Shown: positions 7,042 to 14,728, counted from the stretch's first letter. The stretch is DNA of 19,397 nucleotides from Acidobacteriota bacterium (GCA_963169175.1 CAUJFK010000235.1:1-19397); one strand, 5' to 3'. The notes: generated by a model from the letters alone, not told the origin. Numbers and translations are program-made.

Positions 7042-7087
7042 TAGAAATGTCCTGGTTCTAATGAGTCATAACCACAGGACATTTCTA
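7042..7087. repeat. Perfect 13-bp inverted repeat in the divergent atp-BRO region
   Basis: TAGAAATGTCCTG at 7042-7054 is the exact reverse complement of 7075-7087, with a 20-nt spacer whose ends can extend the stem (GTT with AAC past a 2-nt bulge). There is no T run on either side, so an intrinsic terminator is unlikely. It lies between the ATP synthase operon (minus) and the BRO-methyltransferase pair (plus). It could be a regulator-binding palindrome, a small palindromic repeat, or the left boundary of the inserted pair. Confidence 0.7.
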
Positions 7088-7199
7088 AAGAGTTCTGACA
7101 GTGACGACGTGGATGCGTGTTTTGCAAAGCGGGGAGATTTACCTTATCGTTGAAACGCTCGAAAAATGCCTATTTGTTCATTATTGTCATTTTGCTCCT

Positions 7200-8025
7200 A
7201 TGAAAAATGAACTCGCAATTTTTGAAGGTTACAAAATACGGCGCATCTACGATGAACCGACCGAAACCTGGTATTTTTCGGTTGTCGATATTATTCAGGT
7301 CTTAACGCAACAACCGAGCTATCAGGGCGCTCGAAATTACTGGAAGGTGCTAAAAAACAGGCTTGCCAAAGAAGGAAGTCAAACGGTTACAAAATGTAAC
7401 CAGTTGGAAATGCCCGCCGAGGACGGGAAAATGCGCCTTACCGACGTCGCAGACCCGGAAACATTATTAAGGTTGATACAGTCTGTCCCTAGTCCAAAAG
7501 CCGAGCCGATAAAGCTGTGGCTCGCCAAGGTTGGTTACGAGCGAATGCAGGAGATCGCCGATCCGGTGCGTTCGCTCAATCGGGCACGCGAAAACTGGCA
7601 AAGGCACGGCAGAAGCGAGAAGTGGATCAACCAGCGGATGATGGGCCAGGAAACCCGCAATAAGCTGACCGATTATTGGAAAGATCACGAGATAAAGGAA
7701 GGTGAAGAATTCGCGATTCTCACGAATGTCATCCAACAAGGAATGGGCAGACGTGACCGTGCAGGAGCACAAAAAGCTAAAGGGCTTGAAAAGTCAAAAT
7801 TTGCGCGATCACATGAGCGAGGCTGAGTTGATCTTTACTGCTCTCGCCGAGCTTTCGACACGTCAGATCGCCGAATCTTCAACTGCGAGAGGCTTGGACG
7901 AAAACAAGATCGCATCGAAAAAAGGCGGGCGAATAGCGAAACAAGCGCGACGCGAACTCGAAAGCAAAACGGGTAAATCGATAATCAACGGCCAGAACTT
8001 CCTTAGGCCGATAAAATCGAAGTAG
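7200..8025 (+). pseudogene. BRO-N family (phage antirepressor-like) protein broken by a one-base frameshift
   Basis: The N-terminal part (MKNELAIFEGYKIRRIYDE, then WYFSVVDIIQVLTQ) is the BRO-N DNA-binding domain found in phage antirepressors and baculovirus BRO proteins. The region ends PKAEPIKLWLAKVGYERMQE, and a middle helical part follows. Near 7738-7741 the frame shifts by one base. Before it the protein reads TNVIQQ; after it, in the next frame, it reads EWADVTVQEHKKLKGLK and continues with RDHMSEAELIFTALAE and GGRIAKQARRELESKTGK, the normal C-terminal half. The span is 826 bp, 275 codons plus one base, so a single inserted base restores a 274-residue protein when removed. I set the start at 7200 because family similarity begins there; an upstream in-frame ATG at 7101 adds unrelated residues. 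It is a pseudogene unless the extra base is a sequencing error. Confidence 0.85.
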
Positions 8026-8030
8026 TCTTT

Positions 8031-8957
8031 ATGGCCGCGAAAACGAGAGCGCCACGCAATCGGACCATCGATCTATCGAGTGATGAAAGTGACAAGTATC
8101 TGTCACATATAACACGCGACCATTTTTCAAACTGCCAGAATAAAATAATTTGCCGCGACGCTTTCGAGACTTTGGGCAAACTACCGAAAGGCGAATTCGA
8201 TCTATTGTTCGCTGATCCGCCTTACAATTTGAACAAAGATTTCGGCGGACGCCGATTCAATCAAACATCCAGCGAAGAATACGAAGTGTGGCTCGATTCA
8301 TGGCTGCGGCTTTGCGTGCCGCCGCTCAAAAAAACAGCAAGCGTTTACATTTGCGGCGATTGGCGCTCGGGAACAGCTATCGAACGCGCCGCGTCACGAT
8401 ACTTCAAGCTGCAAAATCGAATAACGTGGGAACGTGAAAAAGGCCGTGGTGCAAAGGCGAACTGGAAAAATTCGTCCGAAGATATTTGGTTTTTTACCGT
8501 CTCCGACGATTACACTTTCAATCTCGATGCGGTAAAACAACGCCGCCGCGTGATCGCCCCATATCGTGAAGATGGAAAGCCGAAAGACTGGAACGAGACC
8601 GGCGACGGCAAATTCCGCGACACGCATCCTTCGAACCTGTGGACCGATATTAGCGTTCCTTTCTGGTCGATGCCGGAAAACACCGACCACCCGACACAAA
8701 AGCCGGAAAAGCTGTTGGCAAAGATCATTCTGGCAAGCACAAACCCGGCCGATCTGATATTGGACCCATTTGCCGGCAGCGGCACGACGGCTGTCACAGC
8801 GAAAAAGCTAGGCCGCAATTTTCTGGCGATCGAATTGGATGAGCATTATTGTTTGCTTGCCGCCAAACGGCTTGAAATGGCCGAGACCGATAAAACAATA
8901 CAGGGATTCGGCGATGGAGTGTTCTGGGAAAGGAATAGTCAGAACCGCCTCGCGTGA
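8031..8957 (+). CDS. Beta-class DNA methyltransferase (N6-adenine or N4-cytosine)
   Basis: A 308-residue amino-methyltransferase. The catalytic motif IV DPPY (62-65, in LLFADPPYNLNKDF) comes before motif I DPFAGSGTT (245-253), the circularly permuted order that defines the beta class, and the motif X element HPTQKPEKLL (220-229) sits just before motif I. It transfers a methyl group from S-adenosylmethionine to an exocyclic amino group of DNA; DPPY usually means adenine N6. The recognition sequence cannot be read from the protein. No restriction endonuclease is next to it, so it appears solitary. It starts 5 bp after the BRO-N gene, suggesting one operon. The family-like protein ends at about DGVFWERN; the final SQNRLA and the TGA come from the left arm of a 31-bp inverted repeat. 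Confidence 0.95.
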   Translation: MAAKTRAPRNRTIDLSSDESDKYLSHITRDHFSNCQNKIICRDAFETLGKLPKGEFDLLFADPPYNLNKDFGGRRFNQTSSEEYEVWLDSWLRLCVPPLKKTASVYICGDWRSGTAIERAASRYFKLQNRITWEREKGRGAKANWKNSSEDIWFFTVSDDYTFNLDAVKQRRRVIAPYREDGKPKDWNETGDGKFRDTHPSNLWTDISVPFWSMPENTDHPTQKPEKLLAKIILASTNPADLILDPFAGSGTTAVTAKKLGRNFLAIELDEHYCLLAAKRLEMAETDKTIQGFGDGVFWERNSQNRLA

Positions 8958-9067
8958 GCGGGTGGGTTCTTGCTGCTGCGCAATGACAAAGTAATACTAA
9001 GCTGGTCTGGTTGTTCGGGCGAAAAGCAAGACGACGACCCACCCGCTCACGCGAGGTGGTTCTGACT
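8937..9067. repeat. Pair of 31-bp inverted REP-like repeats behind the methyltransferase
   Basis: 8937-8967 and 9037-9067 are reverse complements at 30 of 31 positions, with a 69-bp spacer. Each arm is itself a small palindrome (CCGCCTCGC against GCGGGTGG around a GTGA loop). The arms begin GTCAGAACCGCCT. This 13-mer and most of what follows recur inside the coding sequences at 13064 and 14825 (and with one change at 13004), so all belong to one family. The head-to-head arrangement is like BIME/REP-pair structures. The left arm overlaps the last codons of the methyltransferase. On RNA the pair would form a long hairpin downstream of the gene and could act as a transcript stabiliser or terminator. 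Confidence 0.9.
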
Positions 9068-9092
9068 TGCGGCTTGTGCTAAATATTGTTTT

Positions 9093-9863
9093 ATGAAGAT
9101 CGCAACCTGGAACGTCAATTCGATCAATATTAGAATGCCGCAGATGATCGGCTGGCTTGAAGGCAAGGACATCGATGTGATTTGCCTTCAGGAGACAAAG
9201 ACCGTTGACGAAAATTTTCCGCTTCAGGCGTTGCGGGAGGTTGGGTACGAAGCGGCGTTCATGGGGCAGAAGTCTTATAACGGCGTCGCAATTTTGTCGA
9301 AGCATCCTATCAAGGATGTGCAGCGGAATTTCCTCGATGACGATGATGAATCACCCAAGCGGATGATCGCCGCAACGGTCAACGGCATTCGCATTGTAAA
9401 TACGTATATCCCGAACGGAACTGAGCTATGGACCGATAAATTCACGTTCAAACTCGACTGGCTTATGCGCCTGCGCCGTTATTTCGATGAACACTGTTCC
9501 GTCGAAAGTGATGTCCTGCTTTGCGGCGATTTCAACGTCGCGATGGAGGAACTCGACGTTTGGAATGCCGCGCAGTGGGAAGGAAAGCTCCATTTCACCA
9601 AAACCGAACGGGCCGCGATGTACAACGTCAAACAATGGGGTTTTGTTGACCTGTTCCGCAAAATGAATCTCGGCGCACAGGAATTCTCCTGGTGGGATTA
9701 CCGCGAAGGTGCCTGGCAGCGAAACCGCGGCCTGCGCATCGACCACATCTGGGCCTCGCCCGCATTGGCCGCAAAATGCATTGATTGCCACATAGATAGA
9801 TCTACCCGCGCACTCGAAAAACCAAGCGACCACGCCCCGGTCATTGCCGAGTTTAAGAAATAG
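9093..9863 (+). CDS. xthA: Exodeoxyribonuclease III (AP endonuclease)
   Basis: A 256-residue enzyme of the exonuclease III/APE1 family: base-excision repair, cutting DNA 5' of abasic sites and removing 3' blocking groups. All catalytic motifs are in place: WNVNS (N7), QETK (E34, metal), NTYIPNG (Y105), GDFNVA (D146, N148), RIDHIW (D217) and SDHAPV (D246, H247). Length is typical. The start at 9093 is the only sensible one, though no strong Shine-Dalgarno sequence precedes it. It lies 25 bp after the right arm of the 31-bp repeat and is followed by a likely terminator at 9902, so it is probably monocistronic. Confidence 0.97.
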   Translation: MKIATWNVNSINIRMPQMIGWLEGKDIDVICLQETKTVDENFPLQALREVGYEAAFMGQKSYNGVAILSKHPIKDVQRNFLDDDDESPKRMIAATVNGIRIVNTYIPNGTELWTDKFTFKLDWLMRLRRYFDEHCSVESDVLLCGDFNVAMEELDVWNAAQWEGKLHFTKTERAAMYNVKQWGFVDLFRKMNLGAQEFSWWDYREGAWQRNRGLRIDHIWASPALAAKCIDCHIDRSTRALEKPSDHAPVIAEFKK

Positions 9864-9901
9864 TCGCCAAAATTTCTTCAAAATCCATCCTCGACCAACT
9901 T

Positions 9902-9929
9902 GACCGAGCTTGTTCGGGCCCGGTCTTTT
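9902..9929 (+). terminator. Probable intrinsic terminator of xthA
   Basis: GACCG...CGGTC forms a GC-rich stem (extended by GC/GC across one mismatch; arms 9902-9909 and 9918-9925) immediately followed by TTTT, 39 bp after the xthA stop. Confidence 0.45.
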
Positions 9930-9987
9930 GCGTTAAGTTGATCGTCCCTGCCCCAAATGCAGCTGAATTGTCGTTTTTAGTTGTTAG

Positions 9988-10020
9988 AGAGCAATAAATC
10001 GTCTATCTATTTGTTGCTCT
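9988..10020 (+). other. 12-bp hairpin in the leader of the NTF2-like gene
   Basis: AGAGCAATAAAT (9988-9999) pairs with 10009-10020 over 12 bp, including one G-U pair, around a 9-nt loop. It ends 10 bp before the GGAGGA ribosome-binding site at 10031-10036. It is not followed by a T run. It could be a leader structure that affects mRNA stability or translation, or an operator palindrome. Confidence 0.5.
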
Positions 10021-10043
10021 ATCAATAACCGGAGGAAACTAAG

Positions 10044-10424
10044 ATGATGAATGCAGCTACCGCTGTCAGCGACCGCGAGACCATTGCGGCTACTATTCAA
10101 CAATATATCGACGGCGGAATTTCGGGCCGAAGTGATGAAATGAAGCCCGCGTTTCATGAAGGCGCGACGATCTATGGCTATATCGGGCCGGACCTTTTTG
10201 GCGGGCCGATACAGGGCTTATTTGACTGGAACGACGGCAATGGCCCGGCGGCGAGATTGAGGTCGAATATCGCCGCGATCGATATCGAAGGCTCGATAGC
10301 TACAGTCCGCCTTGAACTCGACAACTGGACGGGACATAAATTCACGGACATGTTCACGATGCTCAAGACGGACGGCGAATGGAAGATCATCAGCAAGGTC
10401 TTTTATTTGCATCCGGAAGATTGA
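10044..10424 (+). CDS. NTF2-like protein, putative lumazine-binding (SnoaL-like) family
   Basis: A 126-residue single-domain protein of the NTF2/SnoaL cone fold. It has the N-terminal helix (RETIAATIQQYIDGGISGRS), the F-H-E-G-A-T-I-Y-G-Y-I segment, a central IAAIDIEGSIATVRLEL strand pair, and the closing FTDMFTMLKTDGEWKIISK, which matches the putative lumazine-binding family (often written Lumazine_bd_2). Members are small ligand-binding or enzyme-like proteins; true lumazine binding is not established for most. A strong GGAGGA lies 7 bp before the ATG at 10044; a second ATG at 10047 is equally possible. The amidohydrolase follows after 78 bp with its own ribosome-binding site, possibly in the same transcript. 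Confidence 0.85.
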   Translation: MMNAATAVSDRETIAATIQQYIDGGISGRSDEMKPAFHEGATIYGYIGPDLFGGPIQGLFDWNDGNGPAARLRSNIAAIDIEGSIATVRLELDNWTGHKFTDMFTMLKTDGEWKIISKVFYLHPED

Positions 10425-10490
10425 GGGTTGTTTGCGCGGCGCTGTAAAACCGTGTACCGGCGGGAGCAACAAACTGAAGTTTGTTGGACA

Positions 10491-10496
10491 GAGGAG
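10491..10496 (+). promoter_or_regulatory. Ribosome-binding site that fixes the amidohydrolase start
   Basis: GAGGAG with 6 bp to the ATG at 10503. It favours this start over an in-frame ATG at 10428, which would put 25 polar residues in front of a good signal peptide. Confidence 0.75.
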
Positions 10497-10502
10497 AAAA
10501 TA

Positions 10503-11981
10503 ATGAAAATTTGCTCACGGATTATTGCAAATATTTGGCTTGGGGGTTTGATCGTTGTACCGATCTTGCAGTCGGTGCAGCCTTCGGTTGTCGCGGCCCA
10601 AAGCGCCGCGGGTTTTGATGTTGTTATTGCCAACGGGCGTGTGATGGACCCGGAATCGGGCCTTGATGCGGTTCGTTTTGTCGGTATTCGGAAAGGAAAG
10701 ATCGCGGCTGTTTCGACGCGGCCTTTGCGTGGGGCGACGGTGATCGATGCCAAGGGCTTAGTTGTGGCGCCCGGCTTTATCGATCTTCATTCACACGGCC
10801 AGGACGACGAGAATTATCGTTACAAGGCGCGCGACGGCGTGACGACCGCTTTGGAAATGGAGGTCGGCGCTTCGCCGGTTTCCGCGTGGTACGCCGACCG
10901 CGAGGGAAAGTCGCTTATCAACTTCGGTGCAACGGTCGGCCATATCGCGGCAAAGATGGCCGTGATGAAAGACAGCGGACAATGGCTGCCGCGCGATAAC
11001 GCGATGAATCGCCCGGCGACGGCCGATGAGGTCCGACAGATAGCGGAAACTATCAGGCACGGCTTGGACGAAGGCGCGCTCGGTATCGGCTTTGGAATTA
11101 ACTATGTGCCGACGACGACGCGGAAAGAGGTGTTCGATCTTTTCGCACTTTCGACAAAGTACGGCGTCGCGAATTATGTCCATGTCCGCCACGCCGGATC
11201 TATCGAACCGGGCAGCGGAGTCGGTGGAGTGCAGGAAGTTCTCGCCGACGCCGCCGGGACCGGTGCATCGCTTCACCTTGTGCACATTACCAGCACATGC
11301 TTGCGGCAAACGGCTACCTGTCTGCAAATGATCGAAGGCGCGGCCCGGACCGGCGTTGATGCAACGACCGAAGCCTATCCATACACCGCAACTCAAACGC
11401 GGCTCGACTCGGCGATATATAACGACGGCTGGCAAGAGAGTTTTGGCATTACATACAAGGACCTGCAGTGGGTGGCGACCGGCGAACGATTGACGGCGGA
11501 GAGCTTCGCCCGCTATCGCAAGGAAGGCGGAATGGTCATCGGCCATGCGATCCCGGAAGAGATCGCGCGAATGGCCGCCGCAAACCCGCGTGTTATCGTT
11601 GCCAGCGATGGATTGATAGATAAGGGCAAGGGACACCCGCGCGGCGTCGGCACATTTGCACGCGTGCTTGGGGTTTATGTTCGCGGGCAAAAGGCGTTGT
11701 CGCTGATGGACGCGATCCGCAAAATGTCGCTGCTTCCGGCAAAGCGTTTGGAAAAGGTTGTTCCCGCAATGCGATCGAAAGGCCGCATAAAGGTCGGCGC
11801 CGATGCCGACATCACCATTTTCGACCCGGCAACCGTCATCGACCGCGCAACATTCGAACAACCGGCGCTATACTCCGAAGGCATACGTCATGTACTGGTC
11901 GGCGGCACCTTCGTCGTCCGCGATGAAAAGATCGTCAAAAACGTAAAACCGGGCAAGGCAATCCGGCGTTCGCAAAGGTGA
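10503..11981 (+). CDS. Secreted amidohydrolase of the N-acyl-D-amino-acid deacylase (D-aminoacylase) type
   Basis: A 492-residue metal-dependent hydrolase with an N-terminal signal peptide (residues 1 to about 33, ending VVAAQS), so it acts in the periplasm or outside. The amidohydrolase fold is clear: FDVVIANGRVMDPESG at the start, the metal motif GFIDLHSHGQ (H96, H98), later metal-ligand candidates in NYVHVRHAG and LHLVHITS, TTEAYPYTA (a D-aminoacylase hallmark), VIVASDG (catalytic Asp near 369), and the C-terminal GADADITIFDP. D-aminoacylases have a metal-bridging Cys in G-N-C-G after the GVTT strand. Here that place reads ALEMEVG, so Cys is replaced and E118 or E120 may take over. The substrate is therefore uncertain (acyl-D-amino acids or a related cyclic amide). 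Confidence 0.92.
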   Translation: MKICSRIIANIWLGGLIVVPILQSVQPSVVAAQSAAGFDVVIANGRVMDPESGLDAVRFVGIRKGKIAAVSTRPLRGATVIDAKGLVVAPGFIDLHSHGQDDENYRYKARDGVTTALEMEVGASPVSAWYADREGKSLINFGATVGHIAAKMAVMKDSGQWLPRDNAMNRPATADEVRQIAETIRHGLDEGALGIGFGINYVPTTTRKEVFDLFALSTKYGVANYVHVRHAGSIEPGSGVGGVQEVLADAAGTGASLHLVHITSTCLRQTATCLQMIEGAARTGVDATTEAYPYTATQTRLDSAIYNDGWQESFGITYKDLQWVATGERLTAESFARYRKEGGMVIGHAIPEEIARMAAANPRVIVASDGLIDKGKGHPRGVGTFARVLGVYVRGQKALSLMDAIRKMSLLPAKRLEKVVPAMRSKGRIKVGADADITIFDPATVIDRATFEQPALYSEGIRHVLVGGTFVVRDEKIVKNVKPGKAIRRSQR

Positions 11982-12022
11982 TCGAGATCCGGCTGGCTTG
12001 CCGGACCGGCCAGCGATATTCG

Positions 12023-12027
12023 GGAGG
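12023..12027 (+). promoter_or_regulatory. Ribosome-binding site that fixes the ankyrin-protein start
   Basis: GGAGG 4 bp before the ATG at 12032. It supports this start over an in-frame GTG at 11978 that overlaps the amidohydrolase stop and would add 18 residues with no ankyrin character. Confidence 0.65.
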
Positions 12028-12031
12028 CAAT

Positions 12032-12718
12032 ATGAGCGAGAGTATCATCAGGCAAATTTCGGATGGCCGCACTGACCTTGTGTTCGATCATCTGGCGTCG
12101 GGCAACACGGCGGATTCGACCGACAATGGCGGAACCTCGCTTATAAAATGGTGTGCATATTACGGGGACGTGAGCGCCATCAAGTTTCTGCTCGCCAATG
12201 GCGAGTCGATCAGATCGCTGGGCGACAATCTCGATCTCAACGGGGCGGCATTTCATGGACACTGGCGGCTGTGTCAATTCCTGATCGAGCAGGGCGCGGA
12301 CGTGAACAAACCGCTGGCCGATACCGGAGAAACGCCGCTGCACGCGGCCCTCTGCACCAACAACCGTCTGGCCCACGACCTTGTTCTCAAAGTGCTGTTC
12401 GCCAATGGTGCGAATCCCAATACCGTGACTAACTTCTCTGCTGAAACCGGAGGCTTCATGCGCGATTGCAGGACAAGGGGTGAAACTCCACTGCACCGAG
12501 CCGCAGCTTTCGGAACCGAGGAAACAATTAAGATGCTGCTCGATGCGGGAGCAAATATTGAAGCAAAAGATATGAACGGAGACTCGCCGCTGAGTTGGGC
12601 GAGCTGGTATCTGCGGCCGGACACGATTCTCAGATTGCTCTGTTACGGTGACTTTTCGGTTCGCCCAAACAGGCGCTCGATGGCCGCAAACCTGCTCGGC
12701 GAGCCGCACGATAAGTAG
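12032..12718 (+). CDS. Ankyrin-repeat protein
   Basis: A 228-residue soluble protein made of about five ankyrin repeats: around 33-62 (GGTSLIKWCAYYGDVSAIKF), 66-95 (GAAFHGHWRLCQFLIEQGAD), 98-131 (GETPLHAALCTNNR, with a longer loop after it), 149-179 (GETPLHRAAAFGTEETIKML) and 182-212 (GDSPLSWASWY). There is no signal peptide or membrane segment, so it is probably a cytosolic protein-binding scaffold. The amidohydrolase ends 50 bp upstream, so the two may be co-transcribed. The binding partner is unknown. Confidence 0.9.
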   Translation: MSESIIRQISDGRTDLVFDHLASGNTADSTDNGGTSLIKWCAYYGDVSAIKFLLANGESIRSLGDNLDLNGAAFHGHWRLCQFLIEQGADVNKPLADTGETPLHAALCTNNRLAHDLVLKVLFANGANPNTVTNFSAETGGFMRDCRTRGETPLHRAAAFGTEETIKMLLDAGANIEAKDMNGDSPLSWASWYLRPDTILRLLCYGDFSVRPNRRSMAANLLGEPHDK

Positions 12719-12877
12719 TAGGTTTTGCCCAAGTTTGACACAGCTTGATGAGGTGGGCGAACGGACTGATTTCAACAGAACGCCGGTTTCGTTATCTTTC
12801 TGTGCTGTGAGAATGGCGTTTGGCTCACCGGCTCGATGTTTGAGCCGGAAGGCAGATACCCGCTGACGACAAAAACC

Positions 12878-14722
12878 ATGAAACGATGCCCTGAATGCAG
12901 GCGGGATTATTCGGACGACACGCTGCTGTATTGTCTTGAGGATGGAAATGCGCTCGTTCAAGGCCTAGTGCCGGCACCGGATGGGCCGGCGACGGCGATC
13001 TTGTCAGAGCCGCCTGCGTCAGCGGGCGGCCAGTTCGTTGGCGAGCCGACAACTGAGATCCTGTCAGAACCGCCTGGGTCAGCGGGCGGCCAGTTTGCGG
13101 AGTCAATGACGCGACCGCAGATTCACACAACAGATCAGACCGCTATATTCGCGCATGGAGCGGAGGCGGAGCCTCAAGAGACGTTGGGTGGCTTATCGGA
13201 AAGGCAGAGCCTTTCCGCAAATAGGGCGGCACAGCCGCGTGGGAAAGTAGGCAGTAGGCAGTGGCAGTTGGCGGCGGTCGGAATTGTCGCGTTGTTTGTG
13301 GTTGGCGGATTCTTTGCTTACAAATATCTCGCTCCAGCGAAACAGATCGAATCCATCGCGGTGATGCCGTTTGTTAATGAAAGTGGAAATGCGGATGTTG
13401 AGTATCTTTCGGACGGGATGACCGAGACGCTCATCAAGAGCTTGTCGGAATTGCCTAATTTGAATGTCAAACCGCGTTCGTCGGTCTTTCGTTACAAAGG
13501 CAAAGATACCGATCTTAAAACTATCGGCAGGGAGCTTAATGTCGAGGCGATATTGAACGGCATAGTGATTCAGCGGGGCGAACAGTTGACGCTGAGTTTG
13601 GAATTGATTGATATCCAAAACGACAAAGTGCTGTGGACGGAGAGCTACGCTCGTAAGCAATCCGACCTTGTTTCGCTGCAAAGCGAGATCGCCAAGAATG
13701 TTTCAACCAAACTCAAATCAAAACTTTCCGGCGCGGACGAAGCGAAAGTAACGAAGACCTCAACCGTCAATCCCGAAGCCTATCAAGCGTATTTGAAAGG
13801 ACGTTATTATTGGAATCGACGAACGGCTGAAAATCTCAAGAAGGCGATCGAGCAATTCAAAGCTGCGACTGACCGTGACCCGAATTACGCCCTCGCATAC
13901 GCAGGACTTGCTGATTGCTATGTTGTATTGAATCAATATGCAGGAACGCCGTTGACCGAAACGATACCCCAAGCGAAGGCGTACGCTGAGCGTGCGATTT
14001 CCATTGATGGACAATTAGCGGAGCCCCACACATCGCTAGGTGTCGTCAATGAACAGTTGTGGCAATGGTCGGAAGCTGAGCCGGAATTCAAGCGAGCTAT
14101 CGAACTTAACCCAAATTACGCAACTGCGTTTCATTGGTATGCTGCTTTCCTAAGAAATACCGGACGGACGAATGAAGCTGTCCCGTTGATCATGCGTGCA
14201 CAAGAAATTGACCCGCTTTCGAGCGCCATCAACAGCGAGGTCGCGGTGATCTACCTAGTCCAAAACAACTATCAAGCCGCAATTGAAACCTGCCTCAAAA
14301 TAATTGAACTCGATCCCGCGTTTTCAAACGCTTATCAGTATTTGGGCCTATCTTATTTCAAAGTGGGGCGAAACGCCGAGGCACTTATAGCTTTAGAAAA
14401 AGCAGTCGAACTGAGCAAAAGGGACGGCGAGAAACTAAGGTATTTGGGATATGGATTTGCTATCGAAGGAAAACGCGTGCAAGCGTACGCCATTCTCAAG
14501 GAGTTAGAAGAGAAGTATGTGAAAAAGGAAGCAAACGGACGCGATGTCGCCAGTGTATATGCGGGTTTAGGTGAGAAAGACAATGCATTTGAATGGCTTG
14601 AGAAGGACTTTCAGACCAAAGCGGGTGAGTTTTTGCCGATGACATGGGAAATCCCTTTTGAATCTCTCCGGGACGACCCTCGATACAAGGATCTACTGAA
14701 ACGGATGGGTTTGCCGGAATAG
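12878..14722 (+). CDS. Zinc-ribbon, membrane-anchored TolB-like and TPR protein (array gene 1)
   Basis: A 614-residue protein. In order: a zinc ribbon with one CxxC and a later Cys (MKRCPECRRDYSDD...YCLEDG, 1-24); a low-complexity linker built from DNA repeats (about 35-120); one membrane helix (130-148); a TolB-like amino-terminal domain (IESIAVMPFVNESGN, YLSDGMTETLI, about 156-285) of the kind seen behind Ser/Thr kinases and winged-helix regulators; and five to six TPRs (about 304-545, with ATDRDPNYALAYAGLADCY and similar) closing with SLRDDPRYKDLLKRMGLP. No kinase or DNA-binding domain is present. The TolB and TPR parts are extracytoplasmic if the zinc ribbon is inside. I start at 12878 because the paralogues begin with the same MKRCPEC; an upstream ATG at 12836 adds 14 unrelated residues. 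Likely a sensor or scaffold; function unknown. Confidence 0.92.
   Translation: MKRCPECRRDYSDDTLLYCLEDGNALVQGLVPAPDGPATAILSEPPASAGGQFVGEPTTEILSEPPGSAGGQFAESMTRPQIHTTDQTAIFAHGAEAEPQETLGGLSERQSLSANRAAQPRGKVGSRQWQLAAVGIVALFVVGGFFAYKYLAPAKQIESIAVMPFVNESGNADVEYLSDGMTETLIKSLSELPNLNVKPRSSVFRYKGKDTDLKTIGRELNVEAILNGIVIQRGEQLTLSLELIDIQNDKVLWTESYARKQSDLVSLQSEIAKNVSTKLKSKLSGADEAKVTKTSTVNPEAYQAYLKGRYYWNRRTAENLKKAIEQFKAATDRDPNYALAYAGLADCYVVLNQYAGTPLTETIPQAKAYAERAISIDGQLAEPHTSLGVVNEQLWQWSEAEPEFKRAIELNPNYATAFHWYAAFLRNTGRTNEAVPLIMRAQEIDPLSSAINSEVAVIYLVQNNYQAAIETCLKIIELDPAFSNAYQYLGLSYFKVGRNAEALIALEKAVELSKRDGEKLRYLGYGFAIEGKRVQAYAILKELEEKYVKKEANGRDVASVYAGLGEKDNAFEWLEKDFQTKAGEFLPMTWEIPFESLRDDPRYKDLLKRMGLPE
13004..13095 (+). 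repeat. Two in-frame copies of a REP-like palindrome inside a coding sequence
   Basis: Copies at 13004-13035 and 13064-13095, exactly 60 bp apart. Each has an 8-bp stem (CCGCCTGC with GCGGGCGG, one G-T pair) around GTCA; the second copy has CCTGGG in place of CCTGCG. They encode SEPPASAGGQF and SEPPGSAGGQF in a 20-residue tandem. The sequence family also occurs at 14825 in the paralogue and as the 31-bp pair at 8937-9067. Confidence 0.8.
13163..13238 (+). repeat. Triple-hairpin palindromic element inside a coding sequence, copy 1
   Basis: Three perfect hairpins with 3-nt loops in a row: GAGGC-GGA-GCCTC (13163-13175), CGGAAAGGC-AGA-GCCTTTCCG (13197-13217) and GCGGC-ACA-GCCGC (13226-13238). 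They encode the linker part EAEPQETLGGLSERQSLSAN and onward. A homologous copy lies at 14966-15041 in the next gene. Confidence 0.8.
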
Positions 14723-14728
14723 AATTTT

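Noticed and set aside
7738..7741. Programmed frameshift site in the BRO-N gene
   Set aside because: The bases do not fit a slippery heptamer and no downstream stimulatory structure was obvious; a plain indel is simpler.
10791..11861. Open frame of 356 codons on the minus strand
   Set aside because: It is fully antisense to the amidohydrolase, shows no recognisable domain, and results from codon bias on the opposite strand.
12735..12740. Perfect TTGACA upstream of the zinc-ribbon/TPR array, considered as a -35 box
   Set aside because: No acceptable -10 sequence lies 15-19 bp downstream, so it is not called a promoter.
11888..12961. Open frame of 357 codons on the minus strand
   Set aside because: It is antisense to the ankyrin gene and parts of its neighbours, with a composition like a shadow frame and no family signal.
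13004..13095. Two spaced palindromic repeats considered as a CRISPR fragment
   Set aside because: The interval is part of a continuous protein frame, the spacing unit is itself repeated in sequence, and no array or cas gene is present.
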